A stretch of 64,000 bases of DNA, from positions 1,984,001 through 2,048,000 of the forward strand of contig NZ_CP147841.1 of assembly GCF_037335815.1 (NCBI RefSeq), written 5' to 3'. The translations under genes and the position numbers were made by a program. This stretch comes from Salinirubellus litoreus. Lineage in GTDB: Archaea; Halobacteriota; Halobacteria; Halobacteriales; Haloarculaceae. This document shows positions 42,598 through 50,007 of the stretch, one piece after another (the first letter of the stretch is position 1; the number at the start of each line of letters is the position of its first letter). Under the pieces are notes generated by a model that was given only the letters and a program-made list of their open reading frames with translations, was not told the origin of the DNA and did no database searches.

Positions 42598-44379
42598 ATG
42601 AGCAACGGGGACGACGAGGAGGAGGCCCCCCAGGCCGACGCCGAAGACGAGGGCACCGAGTCGGAGCCCGAGACCGGGTCGGGGACCGACGAGTCGGCCG
42701 AGGAGGAGGAAGCCGAGGCCGAGCAGGCCACCGAGGAGGCCGAGGAGGAACAGAAAGCTCCCGCGGCGTCCGAGGAGGCCGATCAGGAGGACGAGTCGCT
42801 GGAGGCGACCCGCGACTCGGAGCGGTCGGAGAGCGAGGAGTCCGAGGCCGAAGCCGAGGCCGAGAACGAAGTCGAGACCGAGGTCAAAGCCGAAGCCGAA
42901 GAGGGTGAGCCGGCCGACGACGAGACGGCGGACGAGTCCGACGCCGAGGAGGACGCGGAGACGGACGACACCCCTGAGGAGGGGGCCGATTCCGAATCCA
43001 CGTCCGAGGAGGCCGACGCCGACGGGGACGACACGGAGACGGGTGAGGCCGAGGAGGCCGAGGAGGCCGAGGAGACGGACGAGGAGGACGTCCCGGAGAC
43101 GACCGACGAGGACGCCGTCGACGTCACTCCCGAGGACCTGGAGGAACGCCTCGACGCCGCCGAGGAGGAGATCGAGGCGGCCGAGACCGAGAACGACCTC
43201 GACGAGGTCGAGGCCGAACTCGACGCGATCGAGTCGGACCTCGCGGCCGCCGACCTGCCCGAGCCGGACGAGGACGACGAGGACGCGGAGGACCCCCGTG
43301 AGGAGCTGGAGAAGCGCGTCCAGGGCGTCCGCGACACGCTCCAGGAGGCCCGCGGCCCCTACGCCGAGGACGTGATCGAGGCGATCGAGGCCGCCGAGGA
43401 GACGATCGAGAGCTCCGAGTGGACCGAACGGGGCGAGCGGGAGGTCGCGGCGGCCGTCGAGTCGTTCCTCGACTCCGCGGGGGAGATACTGGAAACCGAG
43501 TTCGGGACCGACGCCGAGCCGGGGGATACCGAGGCGCTCGTCGCCGCGCTCGACGACGTGGCGGGGGCCGTCGACGACGCGGACCTCGACCCCGACGAGG
43601 ACGAGGAGACCATCGAGTCGCTGCTGGACGCGACGGCCGACCTCTCCGCTGATCTCGAGGAGGCCGAGGAGTGGGACGATCTGTCGGTCGTCCAGAAGAT
43701 GCGCGCACAGGGGTTCTACGACCGGCTCGTCTCCGAGAACCGCAAGGACTTCCCGCCGGAACTGAGCGTCGTCCGCATCGCCGAGTCCGAGCACGACCCC
43801 GAACGGATCCTGATGGCGCTCGACTACCTCACCTCCGAGTTCATGCAGGAGAACTGCATCGAGGCGCTCAAGCGGATGGGCCCGGCGGAGGCCTACGACG
43901 CGATGATCCCGATGGCGGAGAAGCGCAACCGCGACGCCATCGAGGTGCTCGGGAAGATCGGCGACCCCGACGCGCTGGAGACGCTCCACGACTACATCGA
44001 GGGCGAGTCGAACCCGCCGCTCCAGAAGACGACGCTCCGCGCCATCGGCGAGATCGGCAGCGAGGCGTCGACCCAGCAGGTCGCCGACCGCCTCGTCGCC
44101 GAGGACGACGAGGTGCGCTCGGCGGCCGCGAGGGCGCTCGGACACATCGGGGACACCCGGGCGGTCGCCCCGCTCGCGGACGTCCTTGCCGACGACGAGG
44201 ACGACTCGGTCAGGACCGCCGCCGCCCGCGCGCTGGTCGACATCGGAACCGAGCGCGCCCTCGAGGAGGCCGCCGGCTACGCCGACGACCGCTCGTACGT
44301 CGTCGGGATCGAAGGCGAACGGGCCGCCGAGGCGCTCGGTACGGGAGGTACCGAACCGGAGCCCGAACCGACGGCCTGA
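42598..44379 (+). CDS. Acidic coiled-coil protein with C-terminal HEAT repeats
   Basis: A 593-residue protein. Residues 1-180 are almost entirely Glu, Asp, Ala, Ser and Thr with EEAEEAEE-type runs, predicted disordered or coiled coil. Residues 180-360 are helical (EEIEAAETENDLDEVEAEL ... FLDSAGEILETEFG). From about 380 on are HEAT/PBS-lyase-like repeats: EALKRMGPAEAYDAMIPMAE, AIEVLGKIGDPDALETLHDYI, ALGHIGDTRAVAPLADVL and ALVDIGTERALEEAAGYA. It is a scaffold-type protein with no enzyme motif. Met at 42598 is preferred over an upstream in-frame start. Confidence 0.8.
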   Translation: MSNGDDEEEAPQADAEDEGTESEPETGSGTDESAEEEEAEAEQATEEAEEEQKAPAASEEADQEDESLEATRDSERSESEESEAEAEAENEVETEVKAEAEEGEPADDETADESDAEEDAETDDTPEEGADSESTSEEADADGDDTETGEAEEAEEAEETDEEDVPETTDEDAVDVTPEDLEERLDAAEEEIEAAETENDLDEVEAELDAIESDLAAADLPEPDEDDEDAEDPREELEKRVQGVRDTLQEARGPYAEDVIEAIEAAEETIESSEWTERGEREVAAAVESFLDSAGEILETEFGTDAEPGDTEALVAALDDVAGAVDDADLDPDEDEETIESLLDATADLSADLEEAEEWDDLSVVQKMRAQGFYDRLVSENRKDFPPELSVVRIAESEHDPERILMALDYLTSEFMQENCIEALKRMGPAEAYDAMIPMAEKRNRDAIEVLGKIGDPDALETLHDYIEGESNPPLQKTTLRAIGEIGSEASTQQVADRLVAEDDEVRSAAARALGHIGDTRAVAPLADVLADDEDDSVRTAAARALVDIGTERALEEAAGYADDRSYVVGIEGERAAEALGTGGTEPEPEPTA

Positions 44380-44441
44380 GGACCCTCTCCCCTCCTTCCT
44401 CCCCGCGTAGCTTTTTGTAGGGGGGCGGGACCAGACCCCCC

Positions 44442-46058
44442 GTGCCGTCGGTCGCCCGGACGCTCACGCTCGTCTCCCTGCTCGTGCTCGGAGCGGTCGC
44501 CACGCCCGCAGGTTCGGTCGCGGTTTCGCCCGACGGTCCCGGAATCGTCGCCGCGTACCCGAACCCTGTCGCCGACGGAGACCGTGGGGAGTTCGTCGTC
44601 CTCGAGGTCCCACCGGGCACGGACCTCGGCGCGTTCGCCCTCGCGGACGGCGAGGACCGGGCAATGCTCCCGAACCGAACGGTAGACGGGCGGGTCGTCC
44701 TGACCGCCGCACCCGAGCGGGTACCGAACGGCACCGAGGGATCGATCCTCGCCGTCTCGGGGTTCCCGTCGCTCTCGAACGCGGGGGAGACGCTCGTCCT
44801 CCGCCGGGGGAACCGGACCGTCGCCACCGTCCGGTACGCCGACGCCCCGGAGTCCGAACTCCGCCAGTGGCCTGGCGGGTGGCGACCGCTCGACGCGACC
44901 GACTTCCCGATCGAGACCTCCGACGGCGGGCCGGCGACGGCGTTCGTCCTCCCCGACGCGCCCGGAGTGCCGGTCGAAACCATCGAGGCCGCCGAGGAGC
45001 GGGTGCTCCTCGCGGGCTACACGTTCGCCGACAGGCGTGTCCGGCGGGCGCTCGTGGCGGCCGAACGTCGGGGCGTCGCGGTGCGAGTGCTCGTCGACGG
45101 CGCACCCGTCGGGGGCCTCCCCCGAGAGATGGCCGGGGAGCTCGACCGGTTGAGCGATACGGGTGTCGAGGTCCGCGTCGTCGGTGGGCCACACGCACGC
45201 TACGACTTCCACCACGCCAAGTACGCAGTCGTGGATGGAACCGCGCTGGTGATGACCGAGAACTGGAAGCCGGCGGGGACGGGCGGCCGCTCCAGCCGCG
45301 GCTGGGGCGTCCGTCTCCGGGATCCGGGGACGGCGAGCGTGCTCGCGGAGACGTTCCGTGCGGACTTCCGGGGACGGGCCGTTCGCTCGTGGACCGCGTT
45401 CCGCCGTGGACGGCGGCTCGAACCGGGCGGTCGCTCGAACGCCACCTACGGGACGCGGTTCGATCCCGAGCCGGTGAGCGTCGAGAGCGCCTCGGTGCTC
45501 GTCGCGCCGGACAACGCCGAGCGAGGGGTGATCGAGCGCCTGGACGCCGCCGAGGAGTCCATGTCGGTGGTCCAGGTGTCGCTCGGCGGCCTCGACGGTC
45601 CGTTCACCGCCGCGCTCCTCCGGGCGGCACGCCGGGGCGTCCGTGTTCGGGTGCTCCTCTCGGGGGCGTGGTACGTCCGCGAGGAGAACGGCCGTTTCGC
45701 CGACGCGCTGAACGAGCGGGCGAACTCCCGGGACCTCCCGCTCTCGGTTCGGCTGGCCGATCCCGGCGGCCGGTTCGAGAAGGTCCACGCGAAGGGCGCG
45801 ATCGTCGACGGCGAGACCGTACTCGTGGGAAGTCTGAACTGGAACGCCCACGCGGCCCGGGAAAACCGGGAGGTGGTACTCGCCCTCCGCGGGCGGGAGA
45901 TCGCGGACTACTACGGTCGGGTGTTCGAGGCTGACTGGAAGGGTGGGGGTGGGTCGAACCTGCCAGTGGGTGTGCTGGTCGCCGTCGTGCTCGCGGCGCT
46001 CGGGGCGGTGTGGGCGGGTCGACGGATCGACTTCGAGGGTGGCTGGAACGGCTACTGA
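44442..46058 (+). CDS. Secreted, membrane-anchored phospholipase-D-like protein
   Basis: A 538-residue protein with a signal peptide (TLTLVSLLVLGAVATPAGS). A lamin-tail-like beta domain (about residues 30-130; GIVAAYPNPVADGDRGEFVVLE) follows, then two PLD domains with HKD motifs HHAKYAVVDGTALVMTENW and VHAKGAIVDGETVLVGSLNW. A C-terminal membrane helix (LPVGVLVAVVLAALGAVWAG) follows a Gly-rich hinge. It is therefore exported and tethered, with the active site outside. It could hydrolyse nucleic acids or phospholipids. The GTG start is used. The stop overlaps ribL's on the opposite strand by seven bases. Confidence 0.82.
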   Translation: MPSVARTLTLVSLLVLGAVATPAGSVAVSPDGPGIVAAYPNPVADGDRGEFVVLEVPPGTDLGAFALADGEDRAMLPNRTVDGRVVLTAAPERVPNGTEGSILAVSGFPSLSNAGETLVLRRGNRTVATVRYADAPESELRQWPGGWRPLDATDFPIETSDGGPATAFVLPDAPGVPVETIEAAEERVLLAGYTFADRRVRRALVAAERRGVAVRVLVDGAPVGGLPREMAGELDRLSDTGVEVRVVGGPHARYDFHHAKYAVVDGTALVMTENWKPAGTGGRSSRGWGVRLRDPGTASVLAETFRADFRGRAVRSWTAFRRGRRLEPGGRSNATYGTRFDPEPVSVESASVLVAPDNAERGVIERLDAAEESMSVVQVSLGGLDGPFTAALLRAARRGVRVRVLLSGAWYVREENGRFADALNERANSRDLPLSVRLADPGGRFEKVHAKGAIVDGETVLVGSLNWNAHAARENREVVLALRGREIADYYGRVFEADWKGGGGSNLPVGVLVAVVLAALGAVWAGRRIDFEGGWNGY

Positions 46059-46492
46059 CAGCGGTCCTCGCAGATCCGCTCGACGATCCTCCCCGTGGAG
46101 AGGAGTTCGTCCTCGCGGGACTCGCGGCCGGAGGCCCGCCGAACGTCGCAGTCGAGGCCCCGTTCGGCGAGCGCGTCGGCGACCGCCTCCTCCTCGTGGT
46201 ACTGGTCGTGACCCAGGAGGATGACGTCGGGGTCGATCCGCTCGATGGGGACGAAGAAGTCCTCCAGGTGGCCGAGGTGTGCCTCGTCGACGGGGTTGAG
46301 CGCGGCGACCATCTCCAGGCGCTGCTCGTCGGAGAGTATCGGTGGGTCCTTGTGGGTGACGTTCGCCCGCCTGGCGACGATGACGTGGACCTCCTCGCCG
46401 TACTCGCGGGCCTCCCGGAGGTAGTGGAGGTGGCCGGGGTGGAGCAGGTCGAAGGTCCCCTGGGCGACGACTCTCGTCGGATTAGCGGTCAT
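46052..46492 (-). CDS. ribL: FAD synthase
   Basis: A 146-residue nucleotidyltransferase beginning RVVAQGTFDLLHPGHLHYLREA, with the adenylyl-transfer motif HPGH (H18-H21). It continues VTHKDPPILSDEQRLEMVAALNPVDEAHLG, matching archaeal RibL. It transfers AMP from ATP to FMN to make FAD. Its ATG overlaps the stop of the JAMM gene by four bases, so both are made from one transcript. ribH of the same cofactor pathway is at 51163. Confidence 0.92.
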   Translation of the reverse strand: MTANPTRVVAQGTFDLLHPGHLHYLREAREYGEEVHVIVARRANVTHKDPPILSDEQRLEMVAALNPVDEAHLGHLEDFFVPIERIDPDVILLGHDQYHEEEAVADALAERGLDCDVRRASGRESREDELLSTGRIVERICEDRCQ

Positions 46493-46989
46493 CGGTCCCG
46501 ACCCGTCTCCTCGCGCAGTTCGGCGTCGATGTCCGCCTGCGTGAAGTCGAAGAACTGGTCGTCGGGGATGTCGACGTCCAGTACGGGGAGGTCGCGAGTT
46601 TCGCCCTCGCGGTCGAACGCCTGCCAGTCGTCCCGGCGGTAGGGGTAGCCGATGATGATGTGAACGGAACCTTTCCCGAACGTGGCGAGGTCGGCCGCGC
46701 TCGGCCGGAGCACCCCGTTCGGGTGGGAGTGAACCGACCCCGCCGAGCGACGGTCGTTCGGGATCATGCTCGTCTTGACCGTCGCGCTCACCGGGTTCGA
46801 TTCGGTCCCCGGGATGACGAGGACGTCCGTGATGACGGTTCCGTCCCGGTCGAGGCCGAGTTTTCGGGCGTCCTCCCCCCGGAGGAGGCCCATGTACTCG
46901 TTCGGGTGCGCGTCCTCGGAGGCCTCGAGCGCGAACTCGAGGGCGTCGGCGGCGATGCCGACCACGCCCGACGACCGGAACAGTCGCAT
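46489..46989 (-). CDS. JAMM/MPN+ metalloprotease
   Basis: A 166-residue protein with a complete JAMM site: Glu31 in HPNEYMGLLRG, HSHPNGVLRPSAAD (His87, His89, Asp100) and the conserved Ser. Archaeal JAMM proteins include desampylases that remove ubiquitin-like SAMPs from target proteins. This one may be that or a paralogue of unknown specificity. It is the first gene of the jamm-ribL operon. I recall the same neighbourhood in Haloferax but cannot verify that here. Confidence 0.88.
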   Translation of the reverse strand: MRLFRSSGVVGIAADALEFALEASEDAHPNEYMGLLRGEDARKLGLDRDGTVITDVLVIPGTESNPVSATVKTSMIPNDRRSAGSVHSHPNGVLRPSAADLATFGKGSVHIIIGYPYRRDDWQAFDREGETRDLPVLDVDIPDDQFFDFTQADIDAELREETGRDR

Positions 46990-47141
46990 GGCTGGAACTC
47001 CGTGGTGGCGATAACTAAGGGTTCCGATGGGTTCCCGGCGTGTCGCTCCCCGCGTTCGACCGCTCCCGCCGCTCTCCCCCTGTTTCGGCTCCCATCGGCG
47101 GGTCCGTTCGGCCGATCACGAGCGAGACGGGAGTGACAACG

Positions 47142-47149
47142 CTTAAAAT
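47142..47149 (+). promoter_or_regulatory. TATA box of the DHH/RecJ gene
   Basis: CTTAAAAT lies 23-30 nt before the ATG at 47172, indicating a leaderless transcript and supporting that start over a longer upstream frame. Confidence 0.55.
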
Positions 47150-47171
47150 CGGTCGTCACTCACATTCACCA

Positions 47172-49091
47172 ATGTCACCGTCTTCGGATTCTGACGCCGG
47201 TGCTTCCGGCGACACGGTCCCCGATTCGGGGGTCACGGTCTACGAACTCGCCCCGGGCTGCACGTCGGACGACGTCGAGATCGGCGAGTACTACCACGCG
47301 ACAGTGAACGGCGTCGTCGACTACGGCGTCTTCGTCGACGTCTCGCAGGAGGTCTCCGGGCTGGTCCACAGTTCGAACCTCCGCGGCGGGTACGACGTGG
47401 GCGACGAGCTCGTCGTCGAACTGCTCGAGATCAGGGACAACGGCGACCTGAGCTTCGCCGAGCGCGAGCCCGGGGACCACGAGACGACCCGCGTCGAGGG
47501 CGGCGAGGGCGTCGAGATACACGACATCGAGTCGGCGGTCGGCCGTACCGTCCACCTCGAGGGCGAGGTCGTCCAGATCAAGCAGACCGGCGGGCCGACG
47601 CTGTTCTTCGTCCGCGACGGCGCGGAGGTCGTCCCCTGCGCGGCCTTCGAGGAGGCCGGCGTCCGGGCGTACCCGAGCGTCGAACTCGACGACGCGGTCC
47701 GTGTCACGGGGGACGTCGAGACCCGCGAGGGGGCCGTCCAGGTCGAGGTCGAGAGCCTCGCCCGGCTCCGTGGCGAGGCCGCCGCGGAGGTCCACGAGCG
47801 GGTCGAGTCGAGGCTCGAAGAGCGGGCCGAACCGCCCGAGGTCGAGCCGCTGATCGACTGGCCGGCGTTCGAGAAGCTCCGTCCGGGGCTCCGCGACGTC
47901 GCCCGACGGCTGCGCGAGGCCGTACTCGAATCGCGACCGATCCGAATGCGCCACCACGCCGACGGCGACGGGATGTGCGCCTCGATCCCGCTCCAGTCGG
48001 CGCTGGAGAACTTCATCGCCGAGACCCACGAGGATCCCGAGGCCCAGCGGCACATGCTCAAGCGGCTCCCCTCGAAGGCCCCGTTCTACGAGATGGAGGA
48101 CGTCACCCGCGACCTGAACTTCGCCCTGGAGGACCGCGAGCGCCACGGCCAGCGCCTCCCACTACTACTCATGCTCGACAACGGCTCGACCGAGGAGGAC
48201 ACGCCCGCCTACCGGGCGCTCGACCAGTACGACATCCCCATCCTGGTCGTCGACCACCACCATCCCGACCCGGACGCGGTCGCCCCTCTCGTCGACGCCC
48301 ACGTCAACCCCTACCTCCACGACGAGGACTACCGGATCACGACGGGGATGATGAGCATCGAACTCGCGCGGCTGATCGACCCCGGCGTCACCGACGACGT
48401 CCGGCACATCCCCGCCGTCGCGGGTCTCGCGGACCGCTCGCGCGCGGAGACGATGGACGACTTCCTCGCGATGGCCGCCGAGGAGGGCTACGACGAGGAC
48501 GACCTGCGCGACGTCGGCGAGGCGCTGGACTACGCCGCACACTTCCTCCGGTACAGCGCCGGCCGGCACTTCATAAACGACGTGCTGAACGTCGACTGCG
48601 ACGACCCGGACCGCCACCGCGAACTGGTGTCGTTCCTCTCCTCGCGGGCCGAGCGTGACGTCGACCGACAGCTCGGCGACGCGATGTCACACGTCGAGTC
48701 CCGCCGGCTGGAGAACGGTGCCCACCTGTTCACCGTCGACCTCGACGAACACGCCCACCGCTTCACGTACCCCGCCCCGGGGAAGACGACGGGGAAGATC
48801 CACGACACGAAGGTCGAGGAGACCGGCGGCGACCCCGTCATCACGATCGGTTACGGGCCCGACTTCGCCGTCCTCCGTTCCGACGGCGTGCGGCTGGACA
48901 TCCCGCAGATGGTCTCGGAACTCACCGAGGAGGTCGAGGGCGGCGGCGTCTCGGGTGGTGGGCACCTCGTCGTCGGCTCGATCAAGTTCGTCGCCGGGAT
49001 GCGCGAGGAGGTCGTCGACGCGCTCGTCGAGAAGATGGGCGAGGCCGAACTCGACGAGGCGCTGCGGTCGACGCTCGTCCGCGAGGACTGA
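47172..49091 (+). CDS. DHH-family (RecJ-like) phosphoesterase with S1 and OB domains
   Basis: A 639-residue protein. Residues 35-105 form an S1 domain (IGEYYHATVNGVVDYGVFVDVSQEVSGLVHSS). Residues 120-205 form an OB-fold (VGRTVHLEGEVVQIKQTGGPTLFFVRDGAEV). The DHH catalytic region spans about residues 255-450: RMRHHADGDGMCASIPLQSAL, LLMLDNGSTEED and LVVDHHHPDPDAV (the DHH motif). DHHA1 at the end includes GGGVSGGGHLVVGSIKF. The family contains RecJ exonucleases and archaeal single-strand nucleases linked to replication and RNA turnover. Nuclease activity is likely; DNA or RNA preference is open. Confidence 0.9.
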   Translation: MSPSSDSDAGASGDTVPDSGVTVYELAPGCTSDDVEIGEYYHATVNGVVDYGVFVDVSQEVSGLVHSSNLRGGYDVGDELVVELLEIRDNGDLSFAEREPGDHETTRVEGGEGVEIHDIESAVGRTVHLEGEVVQIKQTGGPTLFFVRDGAEVVPCAAFEEAGVRAYPSVELDDAVRVTGDVETREGAVQVEVESLARLRGEAAAEVHERVESRLEERAEPPEVEPLIDWPAFEKLRPGLRDVARRLREAVLESRPIRMRHHADGDGMCASIPLQSALENFIAETHEDPEAQRHMLKRLPSKAPFYEMEDVTRDLNFALEDRERHGQRLPLLLMLDNGSTEEDTPAYRALDQYDIPILVVDHHHPDPDAVAPLVDAHVNPYLHDEDYRITTGMMSIELARLIDPGVTDDVRHIPAVAGLADRSRAETMDDFLAMAAEEGYDEDDLRDVGEALDYAAHFLRYSAGRHFINDVLNVDCDDPDRHRELVSFLSSRAERDVDRQLGDAMSHVESRRLENGAHLFTVDLDEHAHRFTYPAPGKTTGKIHDTKVEETGGDPVITIGYGPDFAVLRSDGVRLDIPQMVSELTEEVEGGGVSGGGHLVVGSIKFVAGMREEVVDALVEKMGEAELDEALRSTLVRED

Positions 49092-49386
49092 CGACTACCT
49101 TCCCCCGGTCCCCGAGGACTTCGATACCCTCGGGCCCCGGCCGGATCCCACGGCGATGCGCCTCGTCCCCACGATCCGTGCGCGTCGGAACGTCACGAGT
49201 AGTCCGTCGATCGTCATCGCGGCCCGATCTCGTCCGAAGTTCCTCCCAGTCCCCCCTTCTCCCTCCGGGCCGCGATCCGTAGCCTCACCCACACTCCGAT
49301 CACCGGTCCCGGACGAGGACCTCGCCCGTCACTACCGTCGATCGTCGGTGTCTAACGTGGTGGCTGTTTTGAGGACATACGAACAC

Positions 49387-49427
49387 CTTATACGGTTCAT
49401 ATTTCCTTATCCAGAATTCTTATACGG
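49387..49427 (+). promoter_or_regulatory. Two TATA-like boxes repeated at 32-nt spacing
   Basis: The nonamer CTTATACGG occurs at 49387-49395 and 49419-49427, with another AT-rich patch (TTTCCTTATCC) between. Each resembles a haloarchaeal TATA box. If active on the + strand they would start transcripts near 49420 and 49450 with no clear protein gene downstream, which raises the possibility of a non-coding RNA. Confidence 0.4.
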
Positions 49428-49609
49428 GAAAGTATCGACGTTCGGTCCGTAATGACTTCCGAGAATACAGCGTGCGTCCGACCCGCCGGTCGCGCCCTCT
49501 CGACCCGGCTGAACCAGGGGAACGTCGGGGTGATCCCGACCGTGGCGACGACGCGCCGTGCGACCGGGGGGGGAGGTGATCTGAGACGCGTCGGTGACAC
49601 CCACCACGG

Positions 49610-49693
49610 TATAGTAGCGTTTGGAACCGATGACACACTTCGGGCGGGTTCGTTCCGCCCGCCCGTGAGTAAAGACTTCCAAACGCTACTATA
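49610..49693. repeat. 84-bp element with 17-bp perfect inverted ends and an internal hairpin
   Basis: TATAGTAGCGTTTGGAA (49610-49626) is repeated in perfect inversion at 49677-49693. The 50-bp interior holds its own GC hairpin (CGGGCGG/CCGCCCG, 49641-49661). The layout fits a miniature inverted-repeat element or a transcribed stem-loop RNA. No target-site duplication is evident. An 18-bp stretch near 2379 matches one arm plus its inner flank at 17 positions. Confidence 0.6.
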
Positions 49694-49743
49694 GCCGCCC
49701 GCGTTTCGGCACCGTGAGCCCGACCCAACCTGGCATACCTACT

Positions 49744-49791
49744 GGCATCCCCGATGCCACACACGCGCACCGCGCCCGGGAGGGCGCGGTG
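49744..49791. terminator. Two tandem hairpins downstream of the aminotransferase gene
   Basis: GGCATC-CCC-GATGCC (49744-49758) and a perfect 10-bp stem CACCGCGCCC/GGGCGCGGTG with loop GGGA (49768-49791). They lie about 220-260 nt beyond the stop of the leftward aminotransferase gene and could stabilise the 3' end of its mRNA or belong to an unidentified RNA. Confidence 0.35.
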
Positions 49792-50007
49792 CCATCGCGG
49801 TTCGACCCGTACTCTGATGGTTTCTCACGAACTCGCCCCACGCGTAGCGGCCGGTCTCGGTGTCCTTCTCGCAGGTACCGCACCCGGTCCGTCGACGCCG
49901 GTGACGCTCCATCCACGGACGATGGTCGCGCTATTTCGGAGTGGCCGGAATCCGGTGGCTCATCGTACTCCCGTCGGTCCCGTCGAGACCACCCGCTGTC
50001 GCGCGAC

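Larger units (their letters stand above)
49092..50007. other. 916-nt non-coding region with promoter-like boxes, an inverted-repeat element and hairpins
   Basis: No convincing gene. From left to right: about 290 nt with nothing recognisable; two copies of CTTATACGG 32 nt apart (49387 and 49419); a possible transcribed stretch; an 84-bp inverted-repeat element (49610-49693); two tandem hairpins (49744-49791); then spacer to the aminotransferase stop. A short frame starting at 49452 (MTSENTACVRPAGR) ends inside the inverted repeat and is probably not a gene. Confidence 0.5.

Noticed and set aside
42439..44145. A long Leu/Gly-rich frame antisense to the acidic HEAT-repeat gene
   Set aside because: GAG/GAC-type codons read backwards give CTC/GTC, producing artificial Leu/Val/Gly repeats. 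No membrane protein family is matched.
49452..49694. An 80-codon frame after the TATA-like boxes at 49.4 kb
   Set aside because: The composition is not haloarchaeal, its end is defined by the inverted-repeat element, and no homologue is recognisable. A non-coding transcript is more likely than a protein.
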